Made by a program: the position numbers and the translations under genes. Source: Telmatactis stephensoni (taxonomy: Eukaryota > Cnidaria > Anthozoa > Actiniaria > Isophelliidae). Taken from it: 64,000 nucleotides of DNA. Shown piece after piece: positions 1 through 10,700 of the stretch. A model generated the notes under the pieces. That model did no database searches. It had not been told where the DNA came from and saw only the letters and a program-made list of their open reading frames with translations. Numbering within the stretch: position 1 is the stretch's first letter; the number at the start of each line of letters is the position of its first letter. Where the stretch lies: the NCBI GenBank assembly GCA_029948255.1, contig JALIZF010001536.1:62001-126000 (forward strand). Direction: 5' to 3'.

Positions 1-1505
1 ATACTGGGAATCATTCTGAATATTTGCAAAGACTAGAGGTTTTTTTCGCCTACGGCTTGTGATCTTCTCGCACTTCTTTTGTGTTCCTACGTCTGCTGTA
101 TTATTGAAGGAAGCACAGAAAAGACCGTTGTCATTTGTTAATTAATGCTGACAATAAAGCAGATTTAATTTTGAAACTGTAAATTTTACACTACCGCTTT
201 ACTTCTACTGGCCAATCAGAATGAATATTTTTTTTTCATGCACATTAACAGCTTGAAACTCTTTAGTTTCTCTCTCTGTGGGGACTCTAATCAGAATATT
301 TAATTTTTTGCACAACTTCTTATTTAAAGCAAAAAGTTTTTTCTCTATTCATTTCACTTACATATGCCAAATATATGAAATAAAAGCGCCTTCAATTCAT
401 AAAGGTATTTATCCTGAATATTTGCACTAACAGGAAAATAATTTGCATAAAAAACTCCTGAGTGATGATTTCCCAAAAACTAATGACTCCCCGTCAAACT
501 CCATGATGTCTCGAAGGGAGAAAGAAAGAAAAATTGATAGAGATGTCCTTAAAAACTCCTCATAAGAGATCTTTTATTCTTGGCCCTTGAATTCGATTAA
601 ACTGGTAAATTTGATTTTCGTGATCGACATAGCTAATAAGTTGTTGGTTGTGACTTCGACCTTAAAGCTATTTTTCTTCCACATGACACTGACAACAGGG
701 AGCCCAAATGTAGCATTAGTGGATTGTGATGTCGTGGTTTCTCGAATAATTGGAAAGTTAAACGTGACTCACATCCACAAGAAATACCACAAGAGATATA
801 TATGCAAGGTTCGTATAAATCGTGTGAAGCGATGCTCCTCAAATTTTCAGGCCCCAAGATGTAAGACTGTATTTAAAAATCCTGATGGCGTTCACACGTT
901 GCTAGTCCAATCAGGACCACAGCTAGTTCATAGCAAACTTATTTCATCTTTATCTAGCAGCTATAGTAACCATTTATCAATTGAATCGAGTATGACATTG
1001 TACTAGCGGCTCAAACTTGGAAGGTACGCTCACTAAAAAATACACAGGCGAGCCACCTTAAAAACAATAAAATTGTTGAATTATTGACGCGAAGCTAAGC
1101 GAGCGAGTTGAACATTTCGCCAAAACTCACTTGAATTATGCAGGAACCATCCTAAAAGCTGCAACGTAACATTATATCAAAATCTCCAAGATATTTGGCA
1201 ATTGTTGCAATATTAGCTAACGCGGTTTTCGAGAATTCAAAACATTCAATTGAAATTTTGTGGGTAGAGCTCGGAAACCGTTGGCAGTTGCCAGTTGGTG
1301 TTTGAATAACAAAGCTCGTAGAATATCGAAAACCGCAGTAGCTGCATGCCTTGTGGCTCTTAAGCAAATTGTCATGCTCTTTCAAATACATGAGAAAAAA
1401 AAGGAAATAGCGCAGAGTAAAGAGTTCTTGAAAATGAAAACCTTTCAAAGAAGACGACGAGTCTGCCCCTTTCCCCTTTTTAATACCAAATATGTTTTCT
1501 CAGTG
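1..1505. other. Gene-free AT-rich flank
   Basis: No recognisable exon was found on either strand. The longest open frame (587-1006, +) has no initiator in a good context, no domain signature and no splice-consistent partner, so I treat it as chance. Stretches of T and A homopolymer and short ATATTT-rich motifs are present. The 3' part probably contains the promoter and 5' untranslated region of the PAN/fibrinogen-like gene starting at 1506, but I could not identify a core promoter element with confidence. Confidence 0.5.
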
Positions 1506-3912
1506 ATGTATAGGATTCACCCGAACTGCTTCAAGAAATCTCTTTTACGCTGGATGTTCCTGGCCGTTCTATTACAGTGCCATCTTACAGGTTCTCAGAC
1601 ACTTTTTGGTTCTACCCATTCCATGCAGAATGCTTATCTTAAAGGCTATACTTTTCAAGTTTTCACAGGAATCACCAGTTATTTTGAGTGTTACATGAAA
1701 TGTCAAGAAGTTGAAGATTGTTTCAGTTTGAATTATCACCCTGCCAAGAGTGTGTGCGAGCTGAACTCTGCTACACATCAAAGTCGTCCAGACAACATGG
1801 TGTACGGGGTTCCACATGCTACGTACGTATTGGACTCCTTGAAGCATCTTCCTGGTAAGTTTATATCAATGAATCACTGTAAACAAAGTTTTCAACAATA
1901 TACTTAATTTAACTAAGAAAAAATAGAAAACTCTCAAATGTGTTCAAAAGGAGGCATTGCCATTTGCTCAAAATAGTCTGACAGAATCTCGAGGGATAAA
2001 ACAAAATCGCACAATGAACTTTTCGAACTTTACTGTTTTAAACGTTTTCTAACTTCTTCCTCTATTATAATTTCTCGTGACTTTGATATTTACATTCACA
2101 TCCACAATAGAGTGTAGAGTAGTTGCCTCTGATGTTTTTACACTATGAAACGTTCAGACTGGAAAGGTTGGCCGGCTTCTTTACTTAGTGTGCGACGTCA
2201 GTTGTCATGCAACTTTCACGTCACATCCTCGACTTCTCACAAGTCTGTGTAACTCGATGTAGGTACCCGTAACAAGCAGCACTGATGGAGGGAGTGTTAG
2301 AAGACGCGCGTACTGTCCGTTTCCTGGAAGAAGTGAAGGAGCACTGACGGGACATCATCATGTACTATTTCCGTTTTATTTTACGAAATAGAATAATTAG
2401 CTATTAGTGGACTAGTATAAGTAATAGCATGTTTTGTAGTGGTATTTGAAGTAGAAATTGTTCAAGTTTGTAAGAAAAATGAAAATAATCGGAAATTTAC
2501 CTGTGAAAAAAAACACAGCAAAAAGAAAGAAAGAGACAAAAACGTTTGCACGGAACCCTGTCTCCATTCGGTATTCAAGGTCATGGCGATGGATGGTCTT
2601 GGTTTGTCACTTCATCAGTGCGGATCCAATTTTTCACGATCAATATATCTCTTCAAAATCAACGGTGACCCCCATTTTTTATTCTCTCATCTTGAAGAAC
2701 TACTTAATATCAACATCCTGATAGTTTTTCACGGAAAATGTACATTTATTTTTCGTGCCGAAAAGCGACATTTTCACCCACGAAAACGACAGAATGCGAC
2801 AATTTTGTTCGAGGCCGTAAGTTGTTGCCTAAAAGAATGACTTTTTTTATACGGCATCTAAATAACGTTTTTAAAACAGATGAATAGTTAGAGAAGCCTT
2901 CTGGTACCTTTTTACTATGTTCAATTTTTTTTATTGGAAAATCAATTTTCGTTCTCTTTATTATTTTGTGCTTCGTGACGGAGGCTTTGCAAAGTGCAAA
3001 ACTGACTTCTCAGCGATGTAGCTCTCGAAATTTTATCGGTGACCCCTATTTTGGAGCTTATTTTATTTGTTTCATGCATGATGATTTAACAGCATGCTAA
3101 ATTACAGTGAATTTTCATTCATTTTGCATTTTCCCGCGAACGTCTTTGAAAAAATGGAAAACCAATCGAAGGTTACTACCTCAATATGGATCATTTGCAC
3201 TTTGCTCGAGCACTGACTTCTAATACTGTTTCTTGTTGTGCTTCTACCAGGTACACATGTAAGATTTCCCGCTAAGAATTGTTCTGCAATACACAATTCC
3301 TTTCCCTTCCTCAAATCTGGCCTGTACTGGCTTGACCTTGATAGAAGTGGTTCTCAGGCTCCTTTCCAGGCCTACTGTGACATGGAGACTGACGGAGGTG
3401 GCTGGACCCTTGTCTGGTCTTTCACATTCAATATGTACAGTCACTATACCAGCGGGGCGAACCATGTGACACCAGTACCGAAAAATCTTTACACCTCTGC
3501 AGATGCACCATCTTCTGACACTCCACCGAGAAATGAAACTGACTTCAATGCTTTGAACTTTGACCTGTGGAAACTGATTGGCAAAGATTTTCTAATCAAG
3601 TCCAACATCAATAATTGGGTTTCCTGTGTCCCAGGTACCGGAAGTCTTGTCACCAAGACCCTTGGAAGTTTGAGCTGCAAGTTCATCAAACAAATTGTAA
3701 CAGAGAAACCAGGCTGTCTCTCTGTTCCAGGACAAATTGGTAAATTGACTCATGGTTTCACATTAGGTAGCCCAAGCTCTGCCTCGAAATTAATGTATTA
3801 TTTTGAAAAGAGTTCGTCGTCAAATTTTCCAACCCATGATCCATGTGTAGAAGGTCGATCATATCAGAAGAAAAACGTCCCAAATCTGCATACTAACATC
3901 TACATTCGGTAA
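1506..3912 (+). CDS. Secreted PAN/apple plus fibrinogen-like domain protein
   Basis: Two exons, 1506-1854 and 3251-3912, joined in phase 1 (CCTG|gtaagt ... ctaccag|GT), give 336 residues. I chose the ATG at 1506 because it is followed by basic residues and a hydrophobic run (about residues 14-30) that looks like a signal peptide; ATG 1557 is an alternative. Residues about 44-105 form a PAN/apple-like module (ECYMKCQEVEDC followed by a later Cys). Residues about 127-176 carry the start of a fibrinogen-like fold with the motifs GLYWLD, FQAYCDMETDGGGWTLVW. The rest is divergent and lacks an obvious calcium site. Families like this in anthozoans are extracellular and are linked to lectin-like recognition, mucus or skeletal matrix; the role here is inference. 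Additional 5' exons cannot be excluded. Confidence 0.75.
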
Positions 3913-4386
3913 TTTATGTACAAATATTTATAGATCACTTCACATACATCTCTGAAGCGCAAAATATCATACTTGACACGGTTTTCTTTGTTATTCAAAG
4001 GGCTCTATATCGCTTATATATATCCCCGGTCATTATCAATTCAAGGGATGTATCTAGATCGCCCTCGGGATGCACCTGGATACATCCCTTGAATTAATTT
4101 ATAATTCGAGGGATGTATACAGATATTTACTCGTCCCATACCTCCTTAGGCCTCTTTCTTGTGAAACCGAGACTTAAGGCCATTATTCAGTCCTCGCTGA
4201 AAGCGCTCGCAGCAAGCTAATTAACGATCGAGTACCCGTTGGGAATAAAACTGATCTATTGTTCAAAATTTCGCTGCGAGTAAAAATGTCCGCTGCGAGT
4301 GCTTTCTGCGATGAGTGGAGAGACTGCTTAACTGATGGTATAATCTCAACAAAAAAGTTTTGTGTTGTGATGAAGTTCGTTAGCAT

Positions 4387-4940
4387 TAAGGTACGGTAAT
4401 ACGAGCAACAAAATCACTCAACTTGTCTCGCAACATTGCTGCGAAGCGAGTTGAAGAGCGATGCTGCCCGTTTTACCACCCGAGAACAAACTTGTCTCGC
4501 AACAAAATTATTGTTGCAGGTTGAGAGAATCCTGTATTCTCATTGGCCCCTAAAATCATTTGCTGGAACACAAGTTGAGCCGAGGTGGTAATACGAGCAA
4601 CATTTTAAAATTTTGTTGCAAGAAGTAGAACGACCTTCTACTTTCTGCAACAAAATTTATCAACCTGCACCAAACTATTTTGTTGCGAGACAAGTTTGTT
4701 CTCGGGTGGTAAAACGGGCAGCATCGCTCTTCAACTCGCTTCGCAGCAATGTTGCGAGACAAGTTGAGTGATTTTGTTGCTCGTATTAGAGTGATGGCAC
4801 TTAATCCGTGAAATAGATATTAGTCTAACAGACATTAGTAGACACTATTTCTATTGTTTTCTTTTGTTTTGATTCGACTATTAGACACTGACTATTAGAT
4901 TTTGTTTCACGGATTAAGTGCCATCACTCTACCGTACCTT
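4387..4940. repeat. Long palindrome interrupted by a MITE
   Basis: Left arm about 4387-4524 and right arm about 4660-4788 plus 4932-4940 are near-perfect reverse complements over roughly 130 bases. Shared motifs include AATACGAGCAACAAAATCAC and CAACTTGTCTCGCAACA. The right arm is split by the 141-bp element at 4789-4929. The structure looks like a non-autonomous foldback DNA transposon. Confidence 0.85.
4789..4929. mobile_element. TA-target MITE, GAGTGAT family
   Basis: Terminal inverted repeats begin GAGTGATGGCACTTAATCCG and are flanked by TA on both sides (4787-4788, 4930-4931). Removing the element and one TA restores the right arm of the surrounding palindrome exactly (CTCGTATTACCGTACC), so both the boundaries and the TA duplication are directly demonstrated. 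It has no coding capacity. The interior contains ATTAG/CTAAT-type repeats seen in sister copies. Confidence 0.88.
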
Positions 4941-5265
4941 TACTCTGAATAGAATTGAAAAGCAATTGTTTTGCTTTCATGGAATTCACTAACAATGATC
5001 TGATTGTCGATAAGGGGTGGCGAATGGTACCTAGAAAATCGTGGGTCTCGGGAACTTTTGATCCGATCTCGGAAGCTTTTGTGACGAGTCACAAATTCTC
5101 GTTTTTGTGTATTTCTTTCAGTCTCGGTTTTTCAGGAGGCAAGGTCTCGAAGTCTCGGATATATTTTCATTGGGGAGGTGGTATTGGCACTTGCGGCGAT
5201 GGAGCTCACCGTTCACAGTGCCGCAGTGTATTAATTAATTTCGTTTTTTCCCTTGATATGGTATT

Positions 5266-5500
5266 AAGGCGCTGTTACTTGGTGCAATTCCGACTGTAAA
5301 TTATCTCACAATGGCGTTCCGAAACAAGTCCATTGCAGTAAAATACCCTGCATCGTTCAAAATCATTGCGAGAAAACGATTACAGCAACGATTTTCGTTG
5401 TGCCGTGTAACACCTCTGTAATGGTCCATGCAACTTGTTTTGAAACGCCATTGCGAGCGAAACAAGTTGCAGAACACATTGCATCGTGTAACAGTGCCTT
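5266..5500. mobile_element. Palindromic MITE-like element
   Basis: Ends GGCGCTGTTACTTGGTGCAA and, in inverse, TTGCATCGTGTAACAGTGCC are imperfect inverted repeats, with a second inner pair around AACAAGT/ACTTGTT and CAATGGCGTT. It has no coding frame of its own. Confidence 0.6.
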
Positions 5501-6187
5501 TACGATGTCAGAAATTGGATATGTTTTAGAGTTTTTGACGAATTTTGCGTTTTTTATATATATATTTAGTTTCCTTGCGGTTTTGCGGGTGATTAGATAT
5601 CCCCCAAAGTCGCACCGTTCTCGTTTGTTCGATTCTATTTACTCGGCCGCTTTTCGTTCATGGAATAAAGTCCGATGTAGAACTGAACGGTTCCTTTTTT
5701 CGTCACAGGCAAAATATAGCGCACATGCTCATTTGATCAGGGTTTCGCTGAGAAGAATAAATTTTAAAATAATTGGCACAAAATGTAATTTGTAATAAAG
5801 GAGTTTGCAACGGCAGCTCTTCAGTTGACTAAAGATATTATATTTCCCAGTTCTTACGAGCACGAAGCGCGAGCAAAAATCTTACAGTAAAGTAGATCAC
5901 AGTGATCGCTTTCTGGGTGATATGAGAACTGAATTTCTAGATAATAATGCGTATCAGATTCAGATGCGTCAGTATTATTAAGTCTTGGGCTCGGTTTACT
6001 CAGCACTCAGTCCGGCTTGAATTTTCCAAAAGGGTTAGTCTCGGATTTACCATTCGCCAGCACCACTTTGATTGTCCTTTGGGATTGCTTTAAACCGAGG
6101 CTCTTAGCCGACAAAAAAAGAAAAAAGAAAAAAAAATTGTTTCTCTGCCAAAATCTACCTAAAAACGAGCTACACGCAACAGCAATT

Positions 6188-6380
6188 GCAAGTGATAGCA
6201 TGACGAGTATGCGCGAACCGCTGGACAGAAGTGGCCTCTATCACGATTTTAACCTGGCTTAGTGCTACCTCTCTCATAAAGAGAGTCGTATATAGTCTCC
6301 CCAAAGTTATTCGGAGCATCACTGTCGAGTGTAGAAGTGCTAACAGCTAGCTAGAAACTATCCTTGCAAAATTATCCACA
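6188..6380. repeat. Dispersed repeat, copy 1
   Basis: About 190 bases match, in inverse orientation, the sequence at 49153-49349. Shared landmarks are ATGACGAGTATGCGCGAACC, CTGGACAGAAGTGGCCTC, TTTTAACCTGGCTTAG and ATATAGTCTCCCCAAAG. Only two copies occur in the window. The class is unknown. Confidence 0.8.
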
Positions 6381-6764
6381 AACTCACATATATCTAGAGG
6401 TGTAAGGGCAAGGCAAGTCTGAAAGCTCGAATGCAGTCCCCCTCCTTGTAACAGCTAATTGATCGCAACTTCTTGAAGAGAGCTTACAAATGAGTTCTAC
6501 TCTTCAGCACACTCGTATAATATCACAGTAATCTTTATGATCATATTGCAATATTTAAGGCGTCAGTTTGTATTTGTTTACAATTTATCTATAAAAAAGC
6601 AAGGACAATTGAGACGCACACAGACAAGCTGAGGGCTTTTTGTCGTCATACTACCCTAAGCACAAATAAAATATACATGTCGCAGTTGTAAAACATAATA
6701 CTGACATGTACTGTGTTCATATACAATGTATGTTGCGGCTGATGAAAAGTATGGTTAAAGGCTG

Positions 6765-6963
6765 ATTTACACGCTACGATTTGTCGGCCCGATTTGGGTA
6801 CTTCGATTTTGAGCACTCCAATTTATTTGACTTCCCCTATTTCAAAATTTAGCCCGACACAAATGTCTGTTGCAGTGCAAAAGAGTTTTTTCAAATCTGG
6901 CTGTTTTCTTTATTTTTCAAAAGCTTATCAAAAAATCGGGCCGACATATCGTAGTGTGTAAAC
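6765..6963. mobile_element. MITE-like inverted repeat
   Basis: Ends near TTACACGCTACGATTTGTCG and, in inverse, a copy reading ATCGTAGTGTGTAAAC form an inverted pair of about 32 bases with the shared core TCGGCCCGATTT/AAATCGGGCCGA. Interior AT-rich, no gene. Confidence 0.7.
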
Positions 6964-7249
6964 TGAATGGACCACTTGTATCGTATAATATTACCATTAG
7001 TCAGAACGCTTTGCTCACTTTCTTTTGCAAACTAAAAGTGTCAATTGCTTTATTATCCTCACAAAGGATAATTCATACTGAATAAAAAAAGAAAATTTGC
7101 AAAAGATTCTCCAATGATGCTATCAGCCCAATCGGGCCTGATAATGTGGTTAGGCCATGTACTTGTACTGGGAATGGATACAGGAATGAAGGGTTGGCTT
7201 GGGGGGCAATCAAGGTTGGGTGTAATAATTAATTTAATCCTACACACAG

Positions 7250-7291
7250 AGGGGGGGGGGGGGGGGGAGACACACAGAGGGGGGGGGGGGA
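7250..7291. repeat. Poly-G runs
   Basis: Two long runs of G, separated by a short GAGACACACAGAG spacer, with one matching flank (ACACACAGAG) repeated on each side. They may be slippage products or assembly-sensitive sequence. Confidence 0.9.
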
Positions 7292-7345
7292 GAGATCTGT
7301 CGGATACAACAAAACTTTGGGACACGCCCTTGAAAATGTGGCACT

Positions 7346-7481
7346 TAGGGCGTGTTTATATGAAGTCGAGTTGTCCCTGCTGGCCGGGTGACTCATTTGT
7401 TTTGTGTCCCTCAAGGAAAAGAAAACAAAGGAGTTATCACGGCTAACAGGGACAACTCGTCTTCTTATAAACAGCCCCTTA
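7346..7481. mobile_element. Palindromic MITE-like element
   Basis: TTAGGGCGTGTTTATATGAA at the left pairs with TTCTTATAAACAGCCCCTTA at the right, followed inward by GAGTTGTCCCTG/CAGGGACAACTC. A related but longer element with GGCCCTGTTTATATGG and GAGACAAGTT motifs lies at 8429-8715. Confidence 0.7.
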
Positions 7482-7775
7482 CTTTAAGCATAGGAAGAAG
7501 GGGATTAATGTTGATTATGAGATACAAAAAGTCTATATCAATGATCCACTGATACAGACTTTTTGTGCGATAAATAGATCGGATCTCTGAATGTACAGTA
7601 CGAACTTTATAAAACGGATGAAGCTGTAAAAGGCCGGAATATTTCATTCTCATACTGATCCAAATATTTGGGGGGGGAGGGAAGTAAGGAAAAGGAGCAT
7701 ATTTATACCTTTCTCCTCTCCTGCTTATCTACAACTAATTCCAAATATATTTCATTTAATATATAGTTTAAAAAG

Positions 7776-10700
7776 TTAGTTTGTCAGCTTCTTATAGGCT
7801 TCCCTTTTCATGGCGTTGACTTTGGCTACGACTTTAAGGGCGGGTCCAAGTTTCATTTTCAGTGCAACAACCATGTGTTCTTCTTTGAGTAACATCAAAG
7901 CTTGGCCATCAATCTCTTCACTGACAAAGGCATCGGCGTACTCTTCACAACCGGTTAGTGTTCTGTGGAAAAAATAAGATTTAGTAAACTAACTGTTTTC
8001 TGATCTTTCCCATATATACCTATTTCAAAAAAGGTTGTCGTATGAGAGGCCGCAAGCCTATAAACGCGACTAGACCGAAAAGGAGTATGGGTAGTTGCAA
8101 AATTTCCCTCTCTTTTTTGTATTGGTCTTGATTTTAAAATCAGCAAATGAAGCTCTTTGATGTATTAGGTCATGGCAAGCTGAAGTTGGATTATGGTGTG
8201 GATATTTGTGTGGTTTTATAGCTTTAAGTAATGTTTACCCATGCTTCCTTTCGGGTGAGTCGCGTAGGCTTTTACCGACAACATTTATTGAAATAGGTGT
8301 ATATATATAATGTCGTGCGCCTTCAAAATCAACAGAAATGGGTTTGTGTAACTCTTCTTTCAATTTCTAGACATCAGTTTATAAGATTTATGAGTTGCTT
8401 CACCGTTCCTCTCCATCCTAACAGTCTCAGGCCCTGTTTATATGGAGAAAAGTTGTCTCGCGTTTATATTGAGTTTCGTAAAACCTGGTTCTCGAGGACA
8501 CAGTAAGCCCAACTGCAGTTTTCGCTGGAAAATTAGCGTGCGCGCGCATGTCATGTTTTAGCTGACTCGACGCGGGAAGGCGAGTTATCTGTTTATGTGA
8601 GAAAAAGCTGACTCGCATCCCAGGGTTACCCTACCAGCCGAGACAAGTTATCTCGACCCCGGGCCAAGTTGTCTCGACCAACCGAGACGAGTTAAATGTT
8701 TCATGTAAACGCTAGGTTGAATTTTTTAACAAAGATATCTAGCACGACCATAACACAACAAACCGTTTAACAGTCGAGAAAACTTTGCGGAAACAAAACC
8801 TGTTACCACTCAGTAAAAATATACGTTACAAAGGTTAGTATTAATGTCCATAATAATGTCTCAACTTCGCAATTTAAGTCGACACATTATAATTGTTTGA
8901 ATGGTGGTCATACATTTTGCGAGAACTTTTTTCGCGGGTTTTTAATTTCGCAATTTTTTTGTCAAATTGCTAATTTCGCGAAAATTAGTTGTAACAATAA
9001 GGCCATCATCCTAGCCTATATCTATCTTGTGAGATGTATTCAACGGTCAATTTGGATTCCCATTAGTTGTACATATCAGTTGTTTCTAATTTTGTCCTAG
9101 AGTAGTAGTTTTCGTATGAGTGCGAAACGGGTCGCCCTATGCTATGACTGGGTCAGTACCGTAATGTCTATAAAAACAATTGAAATTCCTGCTTTAGCAC
9201 GCCGTACCGAGCCGTGCAGTGACCGTGCCGTTTTCACAGTCATATAAAATCTGCTCCACTCTCATTGACATTACCACCACCATCAGTATCATCTTCATCT
9301 TAAACATCGTTTACCTTATGTAGTTTGAGACCTGTTCAACATTCCATTTGGATTCTTCTATGTGTTCATATATCCATAGTGGTTCGACTTCGCCACGAGA
9401 CCAGTCAAAGTACATAGAAGGAGCATTGTCTGTAGAACGATTAAGTACAAAATCCATCAAAATTAATGAATTGGAGGGTAGTGATTGGTGAAGAGGATAA
9501 GGGGAACTGGGATAAGAGCAACATGGAGTTGGAGAATGGAGAAGACAAGATTATGGTAGAGGAGGAGGAGGAGGAACAGAAGGAGGAAGAGGAGCAGGAG
9601 CAGGAGCAGGAGGAGAACAAGAGGGAGAGGGAGAAGGAGAAGGAGCAGGAGGAGAAGGAGGAGAGGAGAAGGAGGAGGAGGAGGAAGAGGAGGAGCGGGA
9701 GGAAGAAGAGGAAGAAGAGAAGGAGGAGGAGGTGGTGGTGGTGGAGGAGGAATAGGAGGAGGAGAAGAAGGAGAAGGAGGAGAGGGAGGGGAGGGAGGAG
9801 ACCTAGCTTCTCCATCAAGCTTTTGCTACGAGGCTAGCTTTGCAGAGCAGTGTGAGGACGGGTTTTGTTGGTGGTTCTGGTTATTTTATACAGCTAACAA
9901 CTCTGACAAATGTATAACGACTGTGCTAAACAACAATTCTCAACAACTACTAACACAACTAATCATAAACTACTACCAGTCCTCTATTTATGACTATTAC
10001 TCTGTGAAACAGCTGTTGACACCTAGATGTGAACTACATCTGAATATGCTAATCAAGGACGATGACTCAAAGACTGTTCACTGATATTAACGAACGATTA
10101 TATATCTGAGATTGTCTGATAGCAATAGGAGGTACAAGATAAGAACAGAACTCTATGATAACTTTATGAAAGGATTGTCACTCGGAAATGTGTTAGAAAC
10201 ATTGTTAGAAACATTGGAAACATGTTTTTCAATTAGAATTGTATGTTTCTTCGAGTGTGAATTTTTGCTAGGAAAAATCCGAGCCCAACAACATGTTGGT
10301 GACAACGTCCGCCCCGCGCACGCTCAGCATAAATAACGAACTTCGACCTGTTTGCCACTAGAGCCTTCAAATAGCTCAGTGGTTGAGCGTCGGAAAGGAA
10401 ATCCGAAGGTCGTGGATTCAAACCAAGCTGAGGGCTCGGATTTTTTCCGAGCAAAAATTCACACTCGAAGAAGCATACAATTCTAACTGACAACTATGAT
10501 GTTTCCAATGAAGAGATATAATAACATTTACAATGAGGACACGTCAACTAACTGTCCCCGAATAAGTGTCGTACTGCGCAACGCGGACTGAGTGGTTTGG
10601 TCAGCAGGTCAGCTGAGATGAAAAAGACTAGCTGGACTTGACCCTAGAATAATTTCGGGAATGTCTCTCGACCAATCAGAAACTTGATCGTTATCTTTGC

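Larger units (their letters stand above)
3913..7775. other. Intergenic, palindromic repeats only
   Basis: Between the stop of the PAN/fibrinogen-like gene and the stop of the Polyhomeotic-like gene I see no coding exon. The space is filled by foldback elements annotated separately (4387-4940, 5266-5500, 6188-6380, 6765-6963, 7346-7481), a weak repeat around GGGATGTAT at 4050-4130, an A-rich run near 6113-6137, and a poly-G block at 7250-7291. Open frames 4955-5299 and 5400-5795 overlap repeats and show no family signature. Confidence 0.6.

Noticed and set aside
587..1006. 139-residue open frame
   Set aside because: No ATG at its beginning, no recognisable domain, no matching exon nearby; similar length expected by chance in AT-rich DNA.
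9441..9837. Open frames on both strands rich in Leu or Glu/Arg
   Set aside because: Both read through the GAGGAG minisatellite; no start context, domain or splice support.
10361..10437. Functional tRNA-Ser(GGA) gene
   Set aside because: No long variable arm, U33 missing, and it lies inside a repeated foldback element.
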